DNA of 26,096 nucleotides. Source: a virus. The stretch covers positions 1 through 26,096 of the IMG/VR virus record IMGVR_UViG_3300042448_000030; one strand, written 5' to 3'. This document shows, piece after piece, positions 19,401 through 24,789 of the stretch. Position 1 is the first letter of the stretch, and every line of letters starts with the position of its first letter. Position numbers and translations under genes: made by a program. The notes under the pieces were generated by a model that saw nothing but the letters and a program-made list of their open reading frames with translations, did no database searches and had not been told where the DNA came from.

Positions 19401-22400
19401 ACAACGCTTTCCTCATCAAACGGTTCTTCTCCAAGAATACCGCCTTGTGATAGTTTAAGAACCTTTCCAGAAATTAGGCTTTCTACTAGGCCTCTGTTTC
19501 TTGATACGGAATCAGCAGGTATTACTGCTTCTCCATTTGAAAGCATTGCAGGGATTGAATCGCTTGTTCCTGTACCAGGGCCAGAAACCATACCGCCTCT
19601 GGCATATTTTTGAACCCCATACCCAGGATTTGTTCCAATATTCCAGTTAACATATTCTGATGGACCAATTTCAAAACCTTGATATCCTTCTTTTATTAAT
19701 GACTGAATAAATGGGTCACCTATCTTACCGCCAATACCAGAAGAGTATGGGTCTAAGCCACCTTCTTGTAGATCGTACAAAATTCCCTCTACAACATCAG
19801 ACTTGAGACCACCATTCTTTATCCAATCCATTGCTTTTTGTTTTAGAATGCCATCGTTACCCCAGCCATTTATATAACCTTTACCACCGATAGTTTGTTT
19901 GAGTGCGTCATCAGACATAGAAATCTTATACTCATTTTTACCCCATAGATTCTTTTTACCAGTAGCAAAATCTCTTTCTCCAGTGACTGCCGAAAAGTAC
20001 ATTCCTTTACCAAGGTTTGAGATTCTATAGTTACTTGGCACAGTATCTGGGTGCAAAAGTTCTGATAGTTTTGGATTGTTGGTTTGGTGTACAGCAAGTT
20101 TATCCATAATTGCAGCCTTGAGTCCAGGGGCTAGAGAGTCCCAGTTTCCTCCAGATTGCTGCACCATATCATTTAGTGTTTTTAACTGTATTGCGTCTTG
20201 TCCGTTTAGTGGCTTAACCTGTTTTAAAAATTCTAGGTATGAGTTGTCAAAACTCATAGGATTTAGTCCAAGAGATTTTCTATCTGGAAGAATACCACCC
20301 TTAGCCATCTTGAGTATTCCACCCTTAGCAAACTTATTATTGTTAACTAATGTCTTAACATATTCTTCACGTGGGTCAACAGTGTTTTTGTCACTTACCC
20401 AGTTTGTATCCCTAAGTTTAGCACCACCTACGTTGTTTCTCCAGGATATTCCGTCAGCGGATATTTCTGGAGAGTGAACTGGATGTTTAATAACTGATGG
20501 GTTTTTGAGGGCTTCTAGATTTGCTGCATGCCACATGTCTGATGCAATGCCCTGACGGCGGAATGCTTCTTCAACCCAGACCATGAGAATTTCTCCACTG
20601 TCTGGATCCCACTTAAGGTCGCCACGAGTTTGACCAGTTGCGTCTTTTGCTTCAATTGCATGCATTGGACCATTTGTCTCAATGTTCTTCATTAGGCGGT
20701 ATGTATAAGAAAGTTGGTCCTTCTTCTTAGATGGATCATTGTTCTTCATCCTGCTCTTTGCAAGTTCAATTGGGTCTGCAATTTTGCCATTAACTACCAG
20801 CCCACCCTTAGCCATCTCAAGTATTCCACCCATAGCCATTTTCTTGGGGCTTTTCTTCTTTTTAGCAGTAGGGAGTGGGTTAAGCATTGGTGGTGTGCGA
20901 CCTGGGAAGTACTGTGCCCACTCTGCAGAGATCTTAGCCTGAATCTCTTCTGGGGTCATGTCATAGTACTCGTCAGTTATTTCGCTATCCATTAGGTCGT
21001 TAGCAAATAAGTATTGTTCGTAGCGTTTACGAGCAACGGTGGTTTCTGGGCTATCATATTTACCTTCTGGCAATTTTTCATAGGCTTTTTCCATAGCAAC
21101 AAATGCTAGTGCGGTTTCGTAGAATCCTCTGGCTTCTGTTACGTCTGCTGGTTCTTGTTCTGGAACAACTTTACCCTTTCCAATGATTCCACCCTTAGCC
21201 ATCTCAAGTATTCCACCCATAGCCATTTTTAGAGGGTTAAATGCTGGTATGCCTAACAGGCCAACAGCACCACGTGTCTTATCCATATCGTCATAGAATT
21301 CTTCAATCTTGTGATCGCTCATCAACCTAGCAGTTTTTTCATACTTCATTCGTTCTGGTCTGCGATAGTCTCCGTCTTTTCTTGACATCAATCTAACCTT
21401 GGTTGTGTCAATTCCAAGTTTGGCTAGAGTTTCTAGGGTAATGTTATCAGCAGACTTGGGCCTTGCTGTCATAAGAATAATCGTGTTTCCACGTGCTTGT
21501 GCTTCGTGAAGTTTGGCAATGGTTGCAGGCATTCCAACTGGGTTCTTTGCTACCTCAGTTTTCCAGTCAAGTCTTTCTTCTACTGGAAGTTTTTCATTTG
21601 CTGCTCTGTGTCCAGGCATAAACGATCTTAGATCAAGCAGGGTGTCGTCAATGTCAAAGATTGATGTTGGTTTTCTTGGGTCAACGTTTTCTCCAACAAT
21701 ACCGCCCTCTGCCATCTTCTTTGGTGGAGTAAGTTTAAGGTTGCTGTGAAGTGCGTGATACTTTGTCCAGTCTACACCTCTTGCAGCCTCTAGACGAGCA
21801 ACCATGTTTCCGTATACTGCCTGTTCTTCTGGTGTTAGGTCTGGGAAGCCAGCAATTGTTTGTTTAAGTCTTGGAAGCGTTTGCTCAATCTCATTACGCA
21901 TTCTGTCTTGGTATTCTTGTGGTGACATGCTTGCAGCAATACCCTTAGTGCTTTCAGCAAACCATTTCTTTGCACCACCCTTTACTCCAAGAAGATTAAT
22001 AAGAGCCTGTTCTTCCATGGACTTCATGTTAGGTTCGTATTCTCTGAATCCAGATGCCTTTGCAAATACCCCTGCAGTTCCGACATCTGGAAGAATGTTT
22101 CCTCCGAGGTTTCCCTGTCCTAGGTCTTTATCTCCACGCAGTAGCGATGCCACTAGTTGTGTTGTATATTCTTCCTTTGAGAATGTTTGTGGAACTTCAG
22201 AGAACGTTGGGTCAAAGTCTGACTCAAGGGCATAGAACCTTCTGGTTCCAGTCTTGTCTGTAGGGTCGTTGATTGCAACAAGTCTTTGCTGTGGTGATCT
22301 CAGACCATGAGCACCTCTCGCAATCTCTGTTCCACGAATTTCTGCCATAGCAGACTGGAAGTCCATAACTGGCTTTACGAATACTTTACGACCATCAAAG

Positions 22401-24763
22401 GTCTCGTACATTCCACCAACTCTAAATAGTGGGAAACTGTGTCCCTTAGATACTGAAAGTTGGTGCTTGTATTTTGTTACTGGCATGTCTGCTCGTGGTG
22501 ATTCAGCAAACTTAGCATAAACCGCCTGTGCGTCTTCTTGACTACGCTGTCTAGCCTTAAACGACTGTGGCATTCCAAGGAACTGCTTTTCTCCCTTGTT
22601 AACAATTCCACCTTCAGCAAGTTTTAGAACCTTACCAGAAATAAGGTTTTCTACAAGCCCTCTGTTTTTCTTTACTGATTTTGCTGGAATAACGGCTTCA
22701 CCATTAGACAACATTGCTGGAACTGAATCTGAGGTTCCTGTTCCAGGTCCAGAAACCATTCCACCCCTAGCAAATTTTTGTGGAGCAATGTTGGTTGGAT
22801 TAGTTCCAGCAGGACTATACGCTCTCTGGGCATCTATGTTTCTTACATAAGACTGAGTTAGTTGATCTACTGCTACCGCTTCTGAAGTAAATCTTTGTGT
22901 TAGTTGTTGGTGAATCTGGTCAAGAGATGCTGCTACCGCTGCTGCCTTGATCTGTGTTTCGGTCATGTATGTGGTTGATTCTCCAAGCATACCTGTTTCT
23001 TGTGTTGTTCTGTTAATGAAAGACTTGATGTTGACAAACATCTTGACAAGGTTTGCAATACCGTTCGCTACTAGACCAACAGACATAAGAAGTAGTGGAC
23101 CAACACCAGCAACCAAACCTGTAAATGTTACCCAGAAGGCTTTTGACCCTTCTGACATTTTGTTAAATCCGTCAAGGAACTTAGAAACAAAATCTAGGAT
23201 TGGGGTTACTGCCTTAAGGAATGCCTCTCCAATTGGAGCAAGTTTAACCTTGATATCCTCAACAGCCTTTTGAAACTTAAACATTGGGGAACTTTCTACC
23301 CTCTTCAGTTCTCGCTCAGACAGGATTGCAAGTTCTTCTGTGGTTGCGTTACTTAGTTCTAGAACCTTTTGTGCCTGAGTTCCTTCTTGAATTACGTTTT
23401 GGAACAATGTCGATAGACGTGAAAACTGGAACTTACCGAACATTTGCTCAATGGCACGTGCTCGGTTTAGTGGGTCTAGGGTATCTAGTGCACTAGCAAA
23501 ATCTAGGACAAGGCCCTTTACATCGCCCTTGTTTGCCTCAACAATGCCCTTAACATTTACACCAAAACTTGCAAGGAACTCAGATGCTTTTCCTGTTGGG
23601 TTAATCAAAGATGCAAGACCAGACTTAAGTGCGTTAGCACCCTCAGATGCGTTAATTCCACCTTCCTTCATTGCTGTCAGGAAGAATGCTAGATCTTGTA
23701 CGTCTCCACCAAGTTGTTTAACAACTGGTGCAGCCTTTGGAATAGCAATGGTGAGGTCTTCGATAGATGTAACAGTTTGGTTTTCAACTGCGTTAAGGAA
23801 GTCAATCTTTCCTGCTAGGTCTTCTGCTGCAATTCCAAAAGCGTTAGTTAGAGACATTGTTGTTTCTAGTGCTTGTGCCTGTTCTACAGATCCAAGTACC
23901 GCAAGTCTTGTAGCATTTGCTACCTGCTGCATAAGGTCTGCTCCGACCTTACCTGCTGCTGCTGCCTCGGCAGCCATTTCCATTGTGTCTGCTACCGCAA
24001 CACCATACTTAGTGTATTCCTGAGCAAGAATTTTTAGGTTCTTAATCATGTCTTCTGATTCTTTTGCAGTAGTTCTAAAATCTCCGTAGACACGCTTAAA
24101 CTTGATAGAACCCTTTTCTAGTTCCATGTACATCTTTGCTGCTGCAGTACCTGCCATTGTTAGCGGTACGGTAAAACCAACCATCAACTGACGACCAGCC
24201 CACTGGGTGTTCTTACCCCAGTTGAGAAGGTTAGTTGATCCTTGCTTTAGTAGTTGGTTTAGTATCTGTTGTTTCTGGGCAGCGATGGCTGTTTTTGTTC
24301 CCAGGTCATTCATGTCAAGAACTAGAGGTCTAACTGCGATTGCCTTCATGGCACCGCTAGCGTCACGGCCTAGTTGGATGTATTGGGTTTGAAGAGTCTT
24401 GACTCTTTCACGAGCAACCTTATCAATGGTTGACATTTCGGACTTGAATAGTTTTCCGAAGTTCTTTGTTGCACCGCCAGCATACCTAAAGTATTGGCCC
24501 ATTGAGAGTTTGTTTTTCTCAAGTGCTTCTGTAAAAGACTCTGTGGTGGTCTTGATGTTTTGAATGCTTGCATTAAACTTACCTGCAGCATTAATATCAT
24601 TGATTAGATTTTGTCTAAGTTTGGCTGCTGCTGCTGCTTGTGTGGCAGAGCCACGAGCCATCTGTGTTTGGAAGGCTGATATCTGAGACTGTAACGCCTT
24701 TAAATTTGCTAAGGCCTGACTGGTATCAATATTAATATTGATATTAGTCTGAGAATCAGCCAT
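13409..24763 (-). CDS. Tape measure protein carrying an array of enzyme-like cargo domains
   Basis: This 3784-residue protein fixes tail length and fills the tail tube until DNA ejection. Residues about 215-480 match the TP901/PhageMin_Tail core (ESEDMIKNLKILAQEYTKYG, LTTAMKEGG-like FFLTAMKEGGINASEGANAL). Hydrophobic segments lie at 543-573, 2390-2456 and 2643-2692, the last a glycine zipper, and could insert in the host membrane. Residues 3180-3435 are alanine- and charge-rich coiled coil. The C-terminus holds the common GTDTIPAMLTPGEFVV motif. What is odd is the stretch 664-2110: two 57-residue repeats enclose kinase-like, HAD phosphatase, helical, GNAT-like and ADP-ribosyltransferase-like modules separated by MAxGGI linkers, and an unknown module follows. 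No lysozyme or NlpC/P60 domain is seen. The ATG at 24761-24763 has AGAGGTG about 8 bases upstream. The gene follows two tail chaperones, as expected. Confidence 0.95.
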   Translation of the reverse strand: MADSQTNININIDTSQALANLKALQSQISAFQTQMARGSATQAAAAAKLRQNLINDINAAGKFNASIQNIKTTTESFTEALEKNKLSMGQYFRYAGGATKNFGKLFKSEMSTIDKVARERVKTLQTQYIQLGRDASGAMKAIAVRPLVLDMNDLGTKTAIAAQKQQILNQLLKQGSTNLLNWGKNTQWAGRQLMVGFTVPLTMAGTAAAKMYMELEKGSIKFKRVYGDFRTTAKESEDMIKNLKILAQEYTKYGVAVADTMEMAAEAAAAGKVGADLMQQVANATRLAVLGSVEQAQALETTMSLTNAFGIAAEDLAGKIDFLNAVENQTVTSIEDLTIAIPKAAPVVKQLGGDVQDLAFFLTAMKEGGINASEGANALKSGLASLINPTGKASEFLASFGVNVKGIVEANKGDVKGLVLDFASALDTLDPLNRARAIEQMFGKFQFSRLSTLFQNVIQEGTQAQKVLELSNATTEELAILSERELKRVESSPMFKFQKAVEDIKVKLAPIGEAFLKAVTPILDFVSKFLDGFNKMSEGSKAFWVTFTGLVAGVGPLLLMSVGLVANGIANLVKMFVNIKSFINRTTQETGMLGESTTYMTETQIKAAAVAASLDQIHQQLTQRFTSEAVAVDQLTQSYVRNIDAQRAYSPAGTNPTNIAPQKFARGGMVSGPGTGTSDSVPAMLSNGEAVIPAKSVKKNRGLVENLISGKVLKLAEGGIVNKGEKQFLGMPQSFKARQRSQEDAQAVYAKFAESPRADMPVTKYKHQLSVSKGHSFPLFRVGGMYETFDGRKVFVKPVMDFQSAMAEIRGTEIARGAHGLRSPQQRLVAINDPTDKTGTRRFYALESDFDPTFSEVPQTFSKEEYTTQLVASLLRGDKDLGQGNLGGNILPDVGTAGVFAKASGFREYEPNMKSMEEQALINLLGVKGGAKKWFAESTKGIAASMSPQEYQDRMRNEIEQTLPRLKQTIAGFPDLTPEEQAVYGNMVARLEAARGVDWTKYHALHSNLKLTPPKKMAEGGIVGENVDPRKPTSIFDIDDTLLDLRSFMPGHRAANEKLPVEERLDWKTEVAKNPVGMPATIAKLHEAQARGNTIILMTARPKSADNITLETLAKLGIDTTKVRLMSRKDGDYRRPERMKYEKTARLMSDHKIEEFYDDMDKTRGAVGLLGIPAFNPLKMAMGGILEMAKGGIIGKGKVVPEQEPADVTEARGFYETALAFVAMEKAYEKLPEGKYDSPETTVARKRYEQYLFANDLMDSEITDEYYDMTPEEIQAKISAEWAQYFPGRTPPMLNPLPTAKKKKSPKKMAMGGILEMAKGGLVVNGKIADPIELAKSRMKNNDPSKKKDQLSYTYRLMKNIETNGPMHAIEAKDATGQTRGDLKWDPDSGEILMVWVEEAFRRQGIASDMWHAANLEALKNPSVIKHPVHSPEISADGISWRNNVGGAKLRDTNWVSDKNTVDPREEYVKTLVNNNKFAKGGILKMAKGGILPDRKSLGLNPMSFDNSYLEFLKQVKPLNGQDAIQLKTLNDMVQQSGGNWDSLAPGLKAAIMDKLAVHQTNNPKLSELLHPDTVPSNYRISNLGKGMYFSAVTGERDFATGKKNLWGKNEYKISMSDDALKQTIGGKGYINGWGNDGILKQKAMDWIKNGGLKSDVVEGILYDLQEGGLDPYSSGIGGKIGDPFIQSLIKEGYQGFEIGPSEYVNWNIGTNPGYGVQKYARGGMVSGPGTGTSDSIPAMLSNGEAVIPADSVSRNRGLVESLISGKVLKLSQGGILGEEPFDEESVVSEAMSKYGGNNPDLFEAKLRQEIQLIVKNTQGELQKDLLEQVKIYVQQAKTVAERSMTEFFTQNKNLGTEQRPEVNMRPSYYPPAAKQAGVPLGLHPSEIYSTDQAHVKESGTMLASELLASGTDQIKGAFKKQLEQYIKYIPNFEVIAGSGFTFAQDSQLNNKMKFDNPVPTADFAADFKRRGPEKWKQTFENAGLNWEEHLPEIELLDQEILRAVENFGELNIRSSQVADIIGKAREKLGPQIAGISPTIEQLESNIYDVRVNAREQLDAAGFPTTEDGKHSIAPDGTLLPRPASSIRESRIRNDRPRVPMANTVPPSATGAGDMGEFIDGAESVVAPQDDPFELIQDKAKRSSPHHDAFDLGAQDQQSYNQGAESVPPAEQPAKKLGLVQRAKIKVASMAAGAAGQFYGTRAFGPAGGKLAGQAASAIADKGLTMLSNGFEKLKAKVVAAGTKIMNHFENNIDKEVQSRTMIHEQRQMLAQQMLLGTDEEYLALQTQAEILQAKHQQGYQFTQQELDAAARDMQIMQEKENALIQDMEANGLESEVIKERLRLAEQRGIAIDKELLNNIQQGKGVPGGDGAGPGTKTKGAGMEKFTRNLSGYMMTASMVMGSLSMMGGEVGKVAQAITPLLGGFSMLTMLLQNMGKTMGFITLLAAAVAVAWLSMTKYNDTIASGIDKVLEFTDSIGAGAKAIQGLADFAGKVTASEIMDRRRQGQLSPFTVVSGKSTFGESFVESETGQATTKALGSASAAMGGASQQSALFAQLSTAVLSNAITTKQARSIAISIGKKMGNVNLGIKVAGELASLMGPNGEDILKNGLEIRTKIIQQSQEQISTAATNIENSGMRNGDETGMMLGGIAAGAGVGAAAGAVAGSMIAGPIGAGIGAVIGTVAGGITGYFTASEEYGKRLGKLAGANVAIQAAALNQQKQLLDSLELDYEKRIKVAEAAGNAAKAERLQNEYITARQKLLNKTAETQQQISDSFAASDYQDQLLSGAEKVVTKKYKGTAQEDLATIAIENLRSSVTDKGQRYNLLLDLGTTIDPDSMLLLTSLVKNDADVMQKAFDIRTNLTGTGLAQVLQVSRMFVDENGKSNKKMQAEFVTKMSTVKGEKAEQLLQMYSELGRMNSNWIDATVLVDFVSKRPDVEKALMEDIEEIKNLKPKMLTVDIVQRASILNEQAMDVLRDNEKYFSTIKTKAEQQIYLSYVATFSGTMNFEDPNFLAWLSSPENKDGAKADIVGWGMYTDFVARRAVNDRILVDNTVGAGNQNNNGGGPSASWLDDYVKGVRDLTDASQKLTVGYSASQKALEAFAKKGSSFKNMFSGLTNNLFAANVSQDIIDNILGMPKEEAEKEMKRFFDSSGKATKFLKQLNEISARQKIEGQFVGGLQATKSIYDRVDATKALALGNQNAALTSELMADSDMVLALSGIKLIGNLKDQKKAVHELAKAKLANLAAERLSKGTVQNEIDDAQVRIDTLEAENGVYQNGLDIISKKAEKINETYDKQIQALQEVKSVNDDIARQKQGELDIADALSRGDIGAAAKAAQQLRAQNAQAAADAQVKALEDAKKRAVDALTVEINGQKLSRADLEQKMYDIQLQVLEIRKDEIVQNEVILAKQREILNTLVAQTAEQIKKNAEASKPQTQTITRKVVNAGSGTGTGVVDDVPGSPPADPGKITTVKDAVAALKTSNRFRQGPNTSLSNLYGYTRTPDASGNTAEDLFRTANQRRNEEFGKLGLDKNIRLQDQKKWATLTADQKTNLLNLQATYDRTAEKSLSFLSKNLQQSTSKAFSLLSPAIRDSLELLKANAETYKTLKDNYTQANNSLAAREKAIGPSPMASEKAELKALSDARDVAHDAYQKYKGPNIDPLVSALAGSGIGTAELKAFGVQGFKMGGMVMPQRFLAGGFARGTDTIPAMLTPGEFVVSQPAVKSFGVDNLKSINSGTYGGDSVYNYSVNVNVANSGANANDIARTVMAQIKQIDSQRIRSNVL
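13571..13708 (-). repeat. Third (C-terminal, diverged) copy of the tape measure GG-IPAML motif
   Basis: Residues about 3686-3731 contain GGMV, then FARGTDTIPAMLTPGEFVVS and a KSFGVDNL helix. They align with the two internal 57-residue repeats over the G-T-x-D-x-IPAML-x-x-GE core. This C-terminal version is the one widely found at the ends of tape measure proteins and is probably the ancestral copy. Confidence 0.7.
16688..16837 (-). other. Glycine-zipper membrane segment of the tape measure protein
   Basis: Residues 2643-2692 are almost only G, A, I, V and M with glycines spaced three to four apart (GGIAAGAGVGAAAGAVAGSM). This is a glycine zipper like those in pore-forming and membrane-inserted proteins, and is a candidate for building a channel in the host membrane during DNA entry. 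Confidence 0.55.
18434..19435 (-). other. Tape measure cargo module 6, unknown, ending in a disordered linker
   Basis: Residues 1777-2110, after the second long repeat, form a mostly helical region. One segment, HPSEIYSTDQAHVKESGTML, and a following YIKYIPNFEVIAGSGFTFAQ stretch look like a compact fold, but I cannot name it. It passes into a proline-, glutamine- and acid-rich linker to about residue 2175. Confidence 0.4.
19436..19606 (-). repeat. 57-residue bracket repeat, copy B, of the tape measure protein
   Basis: Residues 1720-1776 begin YARGGMVSGPGTGTSDSIPA and end LKLSQGGI. They are identical to copy A (22604-22774) at 49 of 57 positions, counted by eye. The DNA of the two copies differs at many third positions, so the protein sequence has been kept while the DNA drifted. 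It marks the downstream edge of the five-module cargo array. Confidence 0.9.
19607..20287 (-). other. Tape measure cargo module 5: ADP-ribosyltransferase-like domain
   Basis: Residues 1493-1719 contain a helical lead-in, an NLGKGMYFSAV strand-turn, and at the end a GYQGFEIGPSEYVNWNIG segment. The G-x-G-x-YF signature and a late E-Y-V strand are the recognisable parts of the ADP-ribosyltransferase fold in phage polyvalent proteins, and HPDTVP before the first strand could supply the histidine of an H-Y-E triad. The fold call is inference from these short motifs and activity is not shown. Confidence 0.45.
20288..20335 (-). repeat. MAxGGI linker repeat 3 of the tape measure protein
   Basis: Residues 1477-1492 read KFAKGGILKMAKGGIL, a tandem of two (M/F)AKGGIL units. 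It separates the GNAT-like and ADP-ribosyltransferase-like modules. Its DNA is similar to the two 41-bp repeats with a few mismatches. Confidence 0.8.
20336..20794 (-). other. Tape measure cargo module 4: GNAT acetyltransferase-like domain
   Basis: Residues 1324-1476 carry the core of a GNAT N-acetyltransferase: a strand (GEILMVWVEEAF), then RRQGIAS at 1402-1408, which fits the acetyl-CoA pyrophosphate-binding R-x-x-G-x-A motif, then the helix DMWHAANLEAL. Preceding strands contain HAIEAKDATGQTRGDLKW. The domain is short for a full GNAT and the substrate cannot be predicted. Confidence 0.6.
20802..20842. repeat. 41-bp perfect direct repeat, copy 1
   Basis: These 41 bases are identical to 21189-21229. 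They encode KMAMGGILEMAKGG at the junction between the small helical module and the GNAT-like module. They lie within linker repeat 2 (residues 1308-1323). Confidence 0.9.
20846..21187 (-). other. Tape measure cargo module 3: small helical domain, unknown
   Basis: Residues 1193-1306, between two identical linkers, predict two or three helices (ARGFYETALAFVAMEKAYEK, TVARKRYEQYLFANDLMD, TPEEIQAKISAEWAQYF) and then a proline- and lysine-rich tail. I recognise no family. Its clean bracketing by the 41-bp repeats marks it as a discrete inserted unit. Confidence 0.55.
21189..21229. repeat. 41-bp perfect direct repeat, copy 2
   Basis: These 41 bases are identical to 20802-20842. They encode KMAMGGILEMAKGG at the junction between the HAD phosphatase-like module and the small helical module. 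Recombination between the copies would delete the helical module in frame, since the distance between them is 387 bases, exactly 129 codons. Confidence 0.9.
21227..21703 (-). other. Tape measure cargo module 2: HAD phosphatase, PNK 3'-phosphatase-like
   Basis: Residues 1021-1179 have the complete haloacid dehalogenase motif set: IFDIDDTLLDL (nucleophile D1037 and D1039, DxDxT), IILMTARP (T1099), a lysine in RRPERMKYEK (K1140 or K1143) and the acidic EEFYDDMDKTR. The LMSRKDGDYRRPERMK segment is very close in pattern to the phosphatase domain of T4-type polynucleotide kinase, which removes 3'-phosphates from nucleic acid ends. All catalytic residues are present, so activity is plausible. Confidence 0.75.
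21698..21718 (-). repeat. MAxGGI linker repeat 1 of the tape measure protein
   Basis: Residues 1016-1022 read KMAEGGI, a single linker unit between the kinase-like and HAD-like modules. It is the most diverged of the linkers at the DNA level. Confidence 0.7.
21719..22603 (-). other. Tape measure cargo module 1: atypical kinase-like domain
   Basis: Residues 721-1015 resemble the actin-fragmin kinase/HipA type of atypical kinase fold. A strand with a lysine (GRKVFVKP, K797) is followed by a helix with a glutamate (AMAEIRGTEIARGAHGL, E808) and later by LRGDKDLGQGNLGGNIL, where D880 and N885 have the D-x4-N spacing of a catalytic loop. The expected second metal-binding aspartate of a DFG-like motif is not obvious (AGVFAKASG), so the domain may be inactive or misassigned. 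Confidence 0.42.
22604..22774 (-). repeat. 57-residue bracket repeat, copy A, of the tape measure protein
   Basis: Residues 664-720 begin FARGGMVSGPGTGTSDSVPA and end LKLAEGGI. This copy marks the upstream edge of the cargo array; copy B at 19436-19606 marks the other edge. Its GTSDSVPAMLSNGE core matches the C-terminal tape measure motif at 13571-13708. Confidence 0.9.
23045..23137 (-). other. Hydrophobic segment of the tape measure protein
   Basis: Residues 543-573 (FWVTFTGLVAGVGPLLLMSV and on) are long and hydrophobic enough for a membrane-spanning helix. It closes the PhageMin_Tail region just before the cargo array. Confidence 0.55.
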
Positions 24764-24789
24764 CCATAAACACCTCTTTTTTTATTTTT

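Noticed and set aside
23451-24023. Long plus-strand reading frame of 190 codons
   Set aside because: It lies antisense to the conserved PhageMin_Tail core, has no start signals and no recognisable domain.
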